64,000 nucleotides of DNA from Didymella arachidicola (taxonomy: Eukaryota > Ascomycota > Dothideomycetes > Pleosporales > Didymellaceae). Position numbers and translations under genes: made by a program. The stretch covers positions 496,001 through 560,000 of the forward strand of contig CM049996.1 in the NCBI GenBank assembly GCA_016630955.3, in the 5' to 3' direction. Of the stretch, positions 34,687 through 46,179 are shown in pieces. Under the pieces are notes generated by a model. It was not told where the DNA came from. It saw only the letters and a list, made by a program, of their open reading frames with translations, and did not search any database. Within the stretch, counting starts at the first letter, position 1. Every line of letters starts with the position of its first letter.

Positions 34687-37600
34687 TCATTTGACCTCTT
34701 GAACAGTGACGCTAGGTTCGCGTCGTTTCTCCTCTGCTTTAGCGTTGGCCTGTTCGGCCTTTGGCACTGGATGCGGTGCAGGCTGTGCTTGCGACTGCGA
34801 CACCGTTTCTTTCGGCGGCAGCTGTATCTGCGGCGGTGGCATGAGCGCTGTCTGCGCTTTCACCTGCGCTTGTTCCTTTAGTGAATGCGAGCGCGAATGC
34901 GTCTGCGCTGTGCCCTGGTTCTCCTTCTCCCTCTCCTCACGCTCAGCCTTCTCTTGTCCTGTGACAACACCATTCAAGATGACCTCAAGATCTGCAAGTC
35001 GAACAGGCTTGATCAAGAATAGGTTGACTCCGCTCGAATTGGCCTCTTGCTGCGTCTCGGTACTAGCTACGCCGGTGAGTGCGATGATAGTGACTGGCGA
35101 CAGCCCGTTTCGGATTTCGTGAGCTCGAATTTGTCGCGTTGCTTCCAGACCATCCATCTCTGGCATGTTGATGTCCATCAAGATGACGTCGAGGCGGGCA
35201 GACATGTCTGCCACAGCAGCTTTGGCGGTTGCAGTGTGTGCCTGAGCTGAACCGGTCGACAAAGACTGGTCCTGAGCCGACTTATATTTATCAAGCGCTT
35301 CAAGACCGTTGACTGCAAGTACGTGACGGTGGCCGAGCTTGTCAATGAACGTACGCAGCAATCGCAAGTTGATAGGGTTGTCGTCGACAGCCAGACAATT
35401 CAAGGACCTTGTGGGTGTGGAGTATGCCGACTTCTTGACTGGGCTCGAATTGACAGAGCGCACTTCAGGAGCGCTATTCGTCGAAGCCAGTCCCGGTCGG
35501 GCCGCGTCAAGAAGGCGTGAGAAGGCGTCCGGACTCTGTGGTGGGGTGTTCTCCTTCAGACTCAGCTGTGTGACTTTCTGCAGAGTTGCCTCGGTGTCGT
35601 GGATCTGGTCGATCAGACGGTTCGCGTGGCGGTCAAGGCAAGAAGCCAAAGCCTTCGCCATTTTGTGAGGGCCGACAGGCTGTCCAATGCATTCGAAGAT
35701 GACGCCAGGAACCGTAATAGCGGTAACAGACTGTGCAGATGCAGCACCATTACACACGACAATGACTGGCGGGTGATTGGCCTTGTTGACTCCTTGGCTG
35801 TGCTGAGCTCGTAGTACTTTTGCGACGGACTCGGTTGCGATGATAAGGTCTGGCTGTGCGGCGCATGGACCATTCGCACACGTCTTCATGCCAAACCAGT
35901 CAGCGCAAAGGCTGTCGATTGCTTTCTTGGACAGATGAGTGGCATTCTTTCCCTTCAGACTCCTAACGAAGTATTCCTCCTCTTCATCGAAGCCCTTGAA
36001 ACACACCTTCATACCCTTAGTGCGCTTGCCAATCTCTCGCAAATGCCTCTCTTTCTGTTGCTCGGGCTCTGTGGGGCAGAAGGATGGCGACATAATCGAC
36101 TCCTTGAGAGGGCAGGATACCGTGAATTTGGTTCCGCGACCTTTCGCGCTAGTCACTTCGATCTCGCCTCCTAGAGATTCAACAATTTGCTTCACGATGC
36201 TCAGACCTAAGCCAGTTCCTTGACTCAGAGGATTCTCCTGTGCGAAAGAGTGAAACAACCTGTTGTTGATGTAGTCTTCCGACATGCCGACACCACTGTC
36301 GGTGACCGTAAAGCGGAACTCGCGGAAGTCTTCGGTAGGACTCGATTTTGGCATCACTTGAAGCTTGACCTTGATGTATCCTGCTTCAGTGTACTTCAAA
36401 GCATTTCCGAAAAGGTTCATGATGACACGTCGCCATGCACCAGGTTGAGTGCGGAACACGTAGTTCTCGCTCTCATTGATGTCAAGAATGAGAGTCAGCG
36501 GAGGTGTATCCTTTTTACAGGAGCTGAGCTCGTACACTTGAGCGGACAGCTTTTGGTACACATGACCGGCAAAGACACTCTCTACAACGTCCTCTGCCAG
36601 GACGCTCATATCGACATCGTTGATCAGTGTCATGATGTCGTTGGTATGGCTCTGTCCAGGGCTGATGACATGCTTGGCGCTCTGGGTACGCTTCTTCGAC
36701 TTCTTCGACTGGCCCCGCGTGAGATTGTTGATTTTGGCAAAGTCAAGCACATGGTTGATGGTTTCCAGGAGAGTTTTGCCGCAAGTCTCTATGGTCTGAA
36801 CGTGGCTTGTCTGTTGCCCGTCAATCGAGGTATCTTTGAGAAGATCCGTCATGCCCAGAATGCCATGCAAAGGTGATCGCAGTTCGTGACTGATAGACGA
36901 GATGAAGTCAGCTTTTGCGGCATCTGCTAGTTTCGTGTCTAGTCGTGCAATCTCGGCCATGACTGAATTGCTGAAAGCCGCAAGGAAGCTCAACTCTTGT
37001 TCGCTAGTAAAGACGCGCATGGGGTCGGAGCTCCAGATGACTGCGCTGGCGAACCACCGGTCGCGATGCGAATCCCACAACGGATAGAGTACCAGGCTCT
37101 TTGCCTTCGGAAAGACGCTTCGAAGGAAGTTCTCATCATCTTGACTCCTAGTGGACTCTGACTTGCGCGAGATATGGAAAGGAAAGCCATCCGAAACCTC
37201 CATGTCTCCATTTCCTGAGGGCGAATTGATGGCTGGAGTTGTGGCGTCATCGTCAAAGTTGAAGATCTGGCCATGTGAATATGAACGAAGCAGATGTCGC
37301 AGTACGCTCTCAGACATTGAATATTGCATGTCAGCGAGGCTTGACACCTGCCTGTGAGTCTTGCTCAGTGCAGAGCCTAGCAAGACACAAGGCTTGTCAG
37401 GCTCTGGTAAGTCCTCGGAGAAGAAATCGTCCTCCACGAGACCACCGAATGTACTAATTTTAGCATCGAAGAAAGCAACGCCGTCGGCCTCGATCGCGTC
37501 GACAATCATGTTCGAGGCTCTGGCGAACGCAGCCTGGATCTCCGGCGCAATCTTGCTCTTCTGGTCGTTCTGCGAAGAAGAAGAGGTCTTGGTCGCTTCT

Positions 37601-38673
37601 ACTGGAGCTTTGGGTTGCTCGGGACCCAGCTCAGAGGCAGGCGTGGCGACGCTGCTCATAGGCCGGACGCTCGATGTATCGGTGTATGTGGGGCTCTTTA
37701 TGCTCGAAAAAGCACTATTGCTTCGGTCAATGATGAATGGCTCTTGGTCAGCGTTGGATCGCGCAGCTGGTCTCTGTCGCTGGAGAGGCGTCTCGGATAG
37801 TCCTGCAGATAGCGGCGTATCCCAGGGGTCCTGCCACCAGTCTTCAGTCCCGCTCTTCCCTTCAGCGAACGATCCCAAGCTCCTAACCATGATCTTGCCC
37901 CTTCGATGATCTTCAGTTGCCCTTGTCATCTCCAGGTGACGCATCACCGTGCCCGCCATGTCTTTAAGAAAGTCCAATTGATGTGCAGAAAGGCCGTCCC
38001 GCGGCTTGTCATCCAAAACGCAATAAGTGCCAATATTGTGGCCGCTTGGGCTGCGAATAGGAACTCCGGCATAGAATCGAGAATGAGGATCCCCTGCGAC
38101 CGAGGAAAAGCCCCGGAAACGTCGATCAGTCGATAGATCGTTCACAACCAGAGAAGGTGTCTTGGTGTAGTCATCGAATGCGAGGCCATACTGATCTGTA
38201 GTTGGCAAGTTGACCGTGTAATAGCAGATGCTCTGCTCTTTGGGGAAAATGGTGTTTCCCCAGAACAGACTGTCTTCGCTAAACTCAGGCTGGCCTGTGT
38301 GTAGGGACATGGTCCTAGTGGCCTCAGCCAGGATGTAGCAGTTTCGACGGTCGAAGAACGAGATAAGGCATCTTCGCGCATTGAGTCGCAGCGCACCCAG
38401 TTGCGCAAATGCAGTCAATGCCTTGTCTTCTGAGGGCTGAGGGTGCTTCTCGAATGTACCTGCGATTCCCAGCCCAGGAGCTGCAGGGAGTGCTCGCGGC
38501 GGCGTAGATGTGTCATGAGCGGGCGATGGTTGGCGGCTGAGAGGCTCGTTTGAGGTAGTCCGCTGCGGATAATACCTAAGACACGAACGTTAGCAGCTAT
38601 GAATCCGAGCGCGATGTCCCTTTGCGGCTTACCTGTAGAATTCGCGCTCTTTTGCAAGGTCTGGATGCTCCAT
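34687..38673 (-). CDS. Hybrid sensor histidine kinase with GAF and receiver domains
   Basis: Two exons, 38673-38633 and 38575-34687, with a 57-nt intron, give 1,309 residues. The first exon encodes MEHPDLAKEREFYR, and the splice continues into YYPQ. A GAF-type sensor region follows at about residues 70-220. The dimerisation and phosphoacceptor domain carries His577 in ISHELRSPLHG. The ATPase domain shows the N box MNLFGNALKYTEAGY near residue 733, then DSGVGM and GTGLGLSIVKQ. The C-terminal receiver starts near LAVDDNPINLRLL and has the phospho-acceptor Asp1148 in VILMDINMPEMDG. The last 90 residues are Gln/Ala/Pro-rich. No membrane segment is seen, so the kinase should be cytosolic and signal through a phosphorelay (Ypd1-type intermediate). 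I do not assign its fungal class. No partner regulator is nearby. Confidence 0.95.
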
Positions 38674-39506
38674 GGTCTTCCGTCGTGATTTCGCGTGGGA
38701 GCCCGAAAGGCGAGCGTCCTGGGGCCGGGGGTCCATCATGGCAATGTACTTGTGCTGCACCTCTGATCATGGGAAAGCTAGCAGTGGCGAGTCGCGTCCA
38801 GAGTGCGCGACCATGTCCTGTGCAGCCACTAATTGAAGCCCCAGAACGGCGACTTTGGTTTAACGAAGTCTTTTGCGATCTCGCCAGCGTGAGAAGAGAG
38901 GGCAGCGGGATGCGTAACGCAGGGTCTGCCGCTAGCAAGCGCACTGGGCGGGGCGTAGCCAAATCACAGCGAGCCCGAGGTCTCACGGTCTGGCGCTGAC
39001 CGGCAGGCTGAGGGCGGTCAAGGCGGCGGGAGGGTTGCACAGGCACGGCGCGATCTTGGGCAGACGACGGGCGTTGTTTGGCGTGCCCTCACCGCAGACA
39101 GGCATGAGATTCGCGAGGCAGGTGTCGTCGACCGCCAAAAGTCGTGTGGACCGGAAAACCCATGCATGTCTCGTGATCTTATCAGAAGACTCATTCGGAC
39201 CGTGGAGCAGAATCACAATCACAGCGCTCAGGCAATGTGCAGCAGAATTATTGCACCGAACGCTACATCCTATCTCCGGAGTCTTCCAAGCCAGCCACCC
39301 CTGAGCGTTGCCACGGATTTGCAGATTGTAGATCACCACGGCTGCCGTTAAGCGTTAGGCAGTTGAGACCCCAAACCTGCCAAGAGCTCACAGCTTGAGC
39401 CGCTGCCGCTTGCCCCACCTATCGCATTCGGAGAGCTCGACCACCGCACTGCCACTTTCCCATACCAAGCCTAGAACTGCACACTGCGTTAGCTGCAGAG
39501 CTCACC
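38674..39506. promoter_or_regulatory. Divergent promoter region, histidine kinase and NAD+ synthetase
   Basis: About 830 bases separate the two divergent starts. Frames here are short and mostly non-ATG. No specific regulatory element could be identified. Confidence 0.4.
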
Positions 39507-41800
39507 ATGGGTATGTACTGCGGTGCATTGAAGACACAGATCGCCTTTGCTTACATACTGTTTGCTCAGGTCGACTTCTGACGTTTGCGTGCTGCAACCT
39601 AAATCAATGGGTTCTTGACTGGGAGGGCAATCGCAAGAGAATTGTAGAGAGCATTCAGATTGCGAAGGAACGAGGTGCTGGTTTCCGCACTGTAAGTCCA
39701 AAAACAAAAGTAGGCTCGTGACTCCTCGCTGATGTTGACAGGGACCTGAGTACAATAAGCGTCACACCTTGGCAAAGATGATACTAACATGTTTGCAGGC
39801 TTGAGATTACGGGTTACGGTTTGCTGGACCACTTTCTGGAGGGCGACACCTATCTGCACGCATGGGAACAGCTCGCCATCATCCTTCGGGATGAGTCGAT
39901 CCACGGCATTATCGCCGATATTGGCATGCCCATCATGCACCGCAACAACAGGTACAACTGCCGTGTTATCATCCTCGACGGCAAGATCCTGTTCATCCGA
40001 CCAAAGCTCTACCTTGCTAACGATGGCAACTATCGGGAGATGAGGCATTTCATTCCCTGGAACCGGCCGCAGCACCACGAAGAGTACTATTTGCCGCAGT
40101 TCATCCAGAAGATTCAGGGCGCAACAAAAGTACCCATCGGAGACATGGTACTTTCGACCCCTGACACGTGCATTGGCATGGAGACGTGTGAGGAGCTCTT
40201 TACACCACTCTCTCCTCATTTGGCAATGTCTTTGAACGGTGTGGAAGTCATCACCAACTCCAGCGGCTCCCACCACTCTCTGAGGAAACTGAACACCAGG
40301 ATCAGCTTGATCCAGGAGGCCACACGGAAATCTGGTGGTGTCTACCTCTACTCCAACCAACAAGGCATGGACGGTGACCGACTCTACTATGACGGCTGTG
40401 CAATGATCATCATCAACGGTGAGATCGTGCAGCAAACGTCGCAGTTCAGTCTGAACGATGTTGAGGTCTGCGTCGCTACAGTCGACATCGAAGACGTCAG
40501 GTCATACCGATGTGCACCATCGAGAGGTAACCAGGCACTAAACGCTCCGACCTATGAACGAGTCGAGACGCCTTTCCATATCGGCAAGGATAGCAATGAA
40601 TTCGATCCCGATTTGGCCCCTAGCTCGCCTCAAGAGCTCAAGATTCATGCTCCAGAAGAGGAGATCTACCTCAGCGGTTCTTGTTTCCTGTGGGATTACC
40701 TTCGACGCTCAAGTCAAGCCGGGTACCTCATTCCGCTCTCTGGAGGCATTGACAGCTGCTCGACCGCAGTTTTAGTATTCGGCATGTGCAACGTCGCCTT
40801 TGAGGCTCTCCAGGCAGGCAACGCTCAAGTCAAGGCTGATATCCAGCGTATTGCAGGTCCCGGCGAGGCGGAAGGCTGGTTGCCAAAGTCTCCGCAAGAG
40901 CTCTGTTCGAAGGTTTTCTCCTCTGTCTTCATGGGCATGGCTAAGCAGTCCTCTAAGGAAACGCGCAGCCGCGCCGAACGTCTATCCCGCGACATCGGTG
41001 CCCAACACACCGACTTGGACATCGACTCTATCTTTGAGGCCTTCAAAGGCGTCCTGACCAAAGCGACCGGCCACGAGCCCGCCTTCAAAGTGCATGGCGG
41101 GACGCACGCCGAGAACCTCGCGCTCCAAAACATCCAAGCCCGCTCACGCATGGTGCTGTCCTACGTCTTCGCGCAGCTACTCCCCACCGTGCGCCAACGG
41201 CCCAACGGCGGCTCACTCCTCGTACTCGGCTCCGCAAACGTGGACGAAGCGCTCCGCGGGTACTTCACCAAATACGACTGCTCATCTGCCGACATCAACC
41301 CCATCGGTGGGATCTCCAAAACTGACTTGAAGCGCTTCATTGCCTGGGCCGAAGCCCACCTCTCGCTCCCCATCCTACGGGAATTCCTCGACGCCACACC
41401 CACTGCGGAACTCGAACCGCTGACAGAAGATTACGTGCAGTCCGACGAGGTCGACATGGGCATGTCATACGCGGAGCTCTCTGTATTCGGTCGCCTGCGC
41501 AAGTCTCAGAAGCTGGGGCCCTATGGTATGTTTCAGCGGCTTGTGCATGAGTGGAAGGATCTCCACGAGCCGAAAGTGGTGGCCGATAAGGTCAAACGAT
41601 TTTACCACTATTGGGCGATCAATCGCCACAAAATGACCACCATTACACCCAGTTTGCACATGGAGGATTACTCACCAGAGGATAATCGGTTTGATCTTAG
41701 GCCGTTCTGCTATCCGAGTTTTTGGAGTAGTTGGAGCTTCAAGAAGATCGACGAGGCGGTCGAGAAGCTGGAGAAAGGGAAGCAGAACAGAGTAACGTAG
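39507..41800 (+). CDS. QNS1: Glutamine-dependent NAD+ synthetase
   Basis: Four coding exons: 39507-39510, 39570-39691, 39742-39749 and 39799-41800. The product has 711 residues (yeast Qns1 has 714). The enzyme makes NAD+ from deamido-NAD+, glutamine and ATP, the last step of NAD synthesis. The N-terminal nitrilase-type glutaminase domain has its triad at Glu45 (GPELEITGYG), Lys114 (RPKLYLANDG) and Cys175 (METCEELF). The C-terminal synthetase domain carries the ATP motif PLSGGIDSCS. The first coding exon is only ATGG, and the third is an 8-nt microexon. All four are needed: each junction has GT-AG ends, and only this combination gives the conserved N-terminus MGRLLTFACCNLNQW and keeps Glu45. 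The third intron has a perfect TACTAAC branch site. Confidence 0.96.
39742..39749 (+). other. QNS1: 8-nt coding microexon of NAD+ synthetase
   Basis: The microexon is GGACCTGA, flanked by TTGACAG upstream and GTACAA downstream. It encodes Gly43, Pro44 and the first two bases of the Glu45 codon; the third base comes from the next exon at 39799. Skipping it would shift the frame and delete the catalytic glutamate. It is inferred from frame and family conservation. Confidence 0.88.
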
Positions 41801-41932
41801 GTTGAGCGTAGACATGTAGCAATTGCTGGAACTCCTGTGACATCTAAAAAGTAACTTGATAGTCTCTACTAGACACAACGAAGATGCTGCACAAAGGAAA
41901 TACGAAACTCTCTCAATCTCAGATCACACATC

Positions 41933-43150
41933 TCAGCTCAACACAACATCCTTCCTCACCGGCCCCAGCTCCTCCCACGCACGCTCATGTATCCTCCCCA
42001 CCGCAACCCTCTCCGCCACTCCCCTCGCCTCATCCCACCGAATCAGCATAACATTAAGCACGCACCACTCGCCCCTCTCAAAAAGCCCCTCATCGAAATC
42101 CACAACCTCCTCATCCCACACAAACCCCTGTCCATCCCAGATCGGCGTACCAGGCGGATGCATAACGCCGCTGCGCGGCTTCTTCGTCCCCTCAGCAGGC
42201 TCAACGCGCTTGTTCCTGCTCATCAGCACGAATTCGTAGGGGCCGTGGTAGTGCGGTGCCGAGAGCGCGGATTCGTGGCTCATGAGCACGCCGACGTGTT
42301 GGCGGTCTGAGTTGATGAGCTGCGAGCACGGGATTTCGCGATCAGAGAAGTGCAGTTGCGAGGCCGTGAAGCCGTCGGCGGGGATGGTCTGTGCGGTGAA
42401 GCGCAGCGTGGTGGATTCCAGGGTGGGGTCGTGGCCGCGGGGCGCGTGGAAGTAGGGCGGGTAGCGGATGCGTAGGGAGGAGTGTTTGTCGCGCCGGATG
42501 GTGTAGGGGGTGGGTGAAGGGCCGATGTGGAAGTTTTGGATCTCGGACCGGAAGTTCGCACCTGTGCTGCGCGGCAGGGTGAAGGTGTCAGGACAGCTGG
42601 TGGGGTCGAAGGGGAAGTTTACCGGTCCGTTGTGGGATGTCCAGCTCCAAGATGGCTCGTTGTCGTCTCGCGTTGTGGATGCATCGGCTGGGCACCAGAG
42701 GAGTGAGTAGTCGAACATGGCTTCCGGGAGGCCGTGGATGAAGTTGCCACCGCAGTTCTTTGTTAGTTGTTTGGTGGCTTTGGTGAATTCAGGGGTCGTG
42801 TGAGGTCGCTCAGACATTGTCACGAGCTGGCTGTACTTCTGGAAGCCAGTAAACCATTCGTCGATCTCCTTGAAGCTCTGCTCTTGATTCTGATCCTTTG
42901 GTATACTGGCGTTTGATGCTGAGCGTATTCTGTTTACCATGCCCCGAATGGACCGGCTTCCAGATCTGCCCGACCGTTGCGAACTGTTGCTGTTGCTTGA
43001 TCTTCGAGACGGTTGGGGGGAAATATGGCTTTCCGCTGTTGTTGGCCGTGACTCTGGTGACCTCCTTCTCGGTGATAACCGACTGATCCAGCCTGGCGAC
43101 AATCTGTCCATTGTCGATGTTGAAGTGGGTTGCATGACAATGAGCGACAT
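41933..43150 (-). CDS. HET-related protein lacking the HET domain
   Basis: One exon of 405 residues from the ATG at 43150 (the open frame extends eight codons further to a TTG). The N-terminal ~80 residues are Ser/Arg/Pro-rich and probably disordered. From about residue 85 the sequence resembles the region after the HET domain in heterokaryon-incompatibility proteins: IDEWFTGFQKYSQLV, then GLPEAMFDYSLLW, PSWSWTSHNGPV and a beta-rich end. The HET domain itself, which should precede this part, is absent. The 5' 350 bases are also open in another frame (about 43225-42804), so the true N-terminus is uncertain. It ends 132 bases from the NAD+ synthetase stop, and the two genes converge. No function can be assigned; family membership is by pattern recognition. 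Confidence 0.72.
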   Translation of the reverse strand: MSLIVMQPTSTSTMDRLSPGWISRLSPRRRSPESRPTTAESHISPQPSRRSSNSNSSQRSGRSGSRSIRGMVNRIRSASNASIPKDQNQEQSFKEIDEWFTGFQKYSQLVTMSERPHTTPEFTKATKQLTKNCGGNFIHGLPEAMFDYSLLWCPADASTTRDDNEPSWSWTSHNGPVNFPFDPTSCPDTFTLPRSTGANFRSEIQNFHIGPSPTPYTIRRDKHSSLRIRYPPYFHAPRGHDPTLESTTLRFTAQTIPADGFTASQLHFSDREIPCSQLINSDRQHVGVLMSHESALSAPHYHGPYEFVLMSRNKRVEPAEGTKKPRSGVMHPPGTPIWDGQGFVWDEEVVDFDEGLFERGEWCVLNVMLIRWDEARGVAERVAVGRIHERAWEELGPVRKDVVLS

Positions 43151-43933
43151 TGATGTGTTCGTTTCGAGGGACAATCAGATACAGCTTGGGACGAGAGTGA
43201 TGCCAACGCGAGTAGTGGCAGGCTAATAAATTCGGATCTCAGCGGTTGTCTGCAGGGTGAGATGAGAGCTGGTTAGGTGTTGTAGCCTCACAGTCGGCCT
43301 GGTGAGGCGTTTTGTTCACAAGCTGGACTTCGCCCCTCATTCACTGCCCCCTTCAGAGGCGTGTCGAGAATCAAGCGATCCAGGACGTGTGCGGCACACA
43401 TGACGAGGTCTGCCCAAGTGGCTGTGCAGGCGCGAAACATCTGGCCGATCGGTGGAGCCCGGCCGCGATTCAAGACACAACGTGCTTGTTGCCAACATGC
43501 TTGCGAAGCTGTGTCTTACAGCGTTATCGCGGGAAGCCAACGCCTACTGAGTTCGCTGTTTACATTGCTGCTCGTTATGTGAGCTGTGGCTCACCGCTAC
43601 TTCGTAGGCTGCTAAGCAATGATAGCTCGAGATCTAATCCAACGCGCCATCGTGATGACAGATTTGCCTTTGATGATCGTCTGATGCTACTGCGTCTTGT
43701 GACCCTGAGCTTGTCTGTCTCAAGCGTGGGGCTCGCCGCGTGAGGTGTTGGCTCGAAAAGCTTGTTGTTTGCACTCGCCACACCCCGACGAGCTGAAGTG
43801 TGGCTGACGGTGGCGCATTAGCGCGGGGCTGCGTCAGCGCCAACAGGCAGCCAGTGACGACACGTTCCTCGTGGAGCTTCATTGACTTTCGGCGGCGATC
43901 TGCGAAGCACTGCAACAATACAACACTTCAAAT
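43151..43933. promoter_or_regulatory. Divergent region, HET-like and RING-finger genes
   Basis: About 780 bases between two divergent starts. Several short open frames exist on both strands, none convincing. Confidence 0.4.
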
Positions 43934-44652
43934 ATGTCTGGCTACGAAGGTATCGCTCACAACAAAGATAGCTGAATAAGAATTGACTGGCAGTAGTCGA
44001 GCACAACATCTCCTCGAAGGAAGAGACGGCACAACCAGCGCCCCGCCGGCCTGACCTGTCCACCTTCTTCTCACAGCTCGAGCTCATTGATACCTCCGAC
44101 CCCCAGGCGCACACCAATGCACATGCCCTGCCGCAGCCGGAAAACATGGCGGCGGCATTCCGCCTGCTTGCCAATGCCTTTGAGATGATGCGCGGACGAC
44201 CCGCGGCCGAGAGCGGCGGCGAGAGCGGCGGCGAGAACGACTTGCTGGCAAACATGATCGAGGTGCTGCGGCAGAATGCAGACGACCCGCCAGCAGAACT
44301 TAAGGGCTGCCCAGACAGCTTCTTGGACGAGCTGGAGAGAGTGCCAACCAAGTCGCTCAAGCCTACAGACCTCTGCCCCATTTGCGTAAATCCATTCCTA
44401 GATGGTAGGTAATCATTATGGCCTGAGGGGGTCTAGCGCTTGGCTAATTCGGGACGCGGAACAGACGAATACCCGCTCGTAGTGCAGCTGCCTTGTCACA
44501 AGGACCACTTCTTCGACTTGGACTGCATACGGCCCTGGCTCAAGCTAAACTCGACTTGTCCGCTCGATCGCAAAGAGCTGCTCAAGAAGAAACAGCCACC
44601 TCCACCACCCGTAGAGGACGACGAAGAGGAATACGACGACATGTACGCATGA
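43934..44652 (+). CDS. RING-H2 zinc-finger protein, likely E3 ubiquitin ligase
   Basis: Three exons: 43934-43949 (16 nt), 43994-44404 and 44465-44652, encoding 204 residues. The RING-H2 domain at about residues 135-185 is split by the second intron. Joined, it reads CPIC...LPCHKDHFFDLDCIRPWL...CPLDR, with the expected Cys/His spacing of a RING-H2 finger. The segment before it is Ala/Glu-rich and includes a short repeat GESGGESGGE. The C-terminal tail has a proline run followed by an acidic stretch (DDEEEYDD). Proteins of this type usually transfer ubiquitin from an E2 to a substrate. The substrate is unknown. No membrane segment is seen. The tiny first exon MSGYE is inferred from GT-AG ends and frame and is the least certain part. 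Confidence 0.88.
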
Positions 44653-44785
44653 TATACACACAGAGTCTCGGCATAGTCACGGCGTTTCGAAAAGATACCA
44701 GCATTGTAGTGCGGCAGTTGCCAGCGCAAAGAAGAATCACGAGTCCCAACATGATCCTACCATGCCCCACCATTCAGCAAGCGTA

Positions 44786-45623
44786 TCATTTGACTCCAGC
44801 CGAACTACTAGCCTTGACCAGCTCTTGACCTCGCTGCAACAGCGCATGGGGAAGCAGAAGCTCATCACTGCCATGCATCACCGCGTCAATCAGTGCGAGA
44901 GCCAGTTCGTCCGCTCTGATGAACGAGCCCGAAGAACCCGCGAACAACATGGATGCTTCTCCGATGTAGGTTCCTCTCTGCACAACCATGCCTGGACGTG
45001 CGACGATTGTTTGCCAGCAGCCGCCGTGTTTTGATTCGTTGGCGACTTCAATCATCTGCATTTCACCCTGACCCTGTCAAAGTCAGCGACCGACAGCCCG
45101 CTCACCCAATATCAACCAAATTCCACTCTGTTGCGATCAAAACCGAGTTTGTGTTCACTGTCGCCTACCTTAATCTTTCTCATGTTCGCCTTCATCCATA
45201 GCGACTTCTCCTGGTCACGCTCGACCATTGCCCCGCTAAGATGCAGGTACCTGAACCGTTTGGCACCATTGGCAACAATCGGCGCGATGGCATTCGCGAA
45301 GACTCTTGGGTACTCTAGCTCCAAGACCGGATCCCCAGCGGTCGTTGTCATGCACCTTGCAACTTTAGTGTCGCACTGCGACGGCCTCGAAATATTTACC
45401 ATATGCATGCATCGGCATCTCGCAGCTCGGCGACCATGTCATCGTCGTATATTTTGAAGTCTTTCAGCACGAGCACTTTCACTTTGGCATGTCGTACGAG
45501 ATCTGGTAAGGAGCGCCGAGACAACGCAATAACCGATGTGATCGATGAGTCTTGAAGCGCCTCATGCAGGACTTGCTTTCCGATGCGACCTGTCACGCCT
45601 GACAGGATAAGTTTGAACGTCAT
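44786..45623 (-). CDS. NAD(P)-binding Rossmann-fold (NmrA-like/atypical SDR) protein
   Basis: Three exons, 45623-45400, 45355-45169 and 45073-44786, with introns of 44 and 95 nt, give 232 residues. The N-terminus MTFKLILSGVTGRIGKQVL has the G-x-x-G-x-x-G dinucleotide-binding motif of atypical SDRs. Later motifs typical of the group are YLHLSGAMVERDQ and IVARPGMVVQRG. The family includes epimerase-like, NmrA-like and oxidoreductase proteins, and this one is short, so the activity is uncertain. Its start lies 556 bases from the start of the divergent transcription-factor gene, so the two may share control. Its 3' end converges on the RING gene, 133 bases away. Confidence 0.87.
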
Positions 45624-46179
45624 CTTGGTAATGCAGACCTGTGCACTCGGAGTGAGATTTCGCTTGATAAGTACCCTCGTGCGAATGTACGAGCGGAGTT
45701 AACTGGGGTAAGCAAGTGTCGGACCGTGTGGCTCCAGGCCTTGGCCGGGTTTATCGTTGCCCCACCCCCGACCGAACGCCGTCACAACATACGATTGCAG
45801 AAACTGTTGCAAAGTGTTCTGCTGTAGATGTTTGGTAGGGCAAAGCATGCTATATCAAGATATGGCTGCAACCGACATAGCGGATCTAATCCTGGGCCGA
45901 GGAGGTGCTGTCGCGCTAGAATGCTCGCAGATCCTTGCGACACCGTTTTGGTAGAAGGCGGCACGCGAAGGGGAGGTTCGGACGATTCTCTCGTCCGCCG
46001 CGCCAATAGTAGGTGATACGACTTTCGGTATCTCCACACATGCGCACCTTAGCATTTGCCATACACGACGCTCACCCCACTATGAAAGCGACATGTCTCC
46101 TCACACCCAATATGCATCGATCTGCAAGCAAGACACCGTGCTCTGAAGAGTTTAGATCCGGATAGAGCCACGTCAACTC
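45624..46179. promoter_or_regulatory. Divergent promoter, Rossmann protein and transcription factor
   Basis: 556 bases between two divergent ATGs, with no convincing coding frame. It is a candidate shared control region for an enzyme and an adjacent regulator. No operator motif was recognised. Confidence 0.4.
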
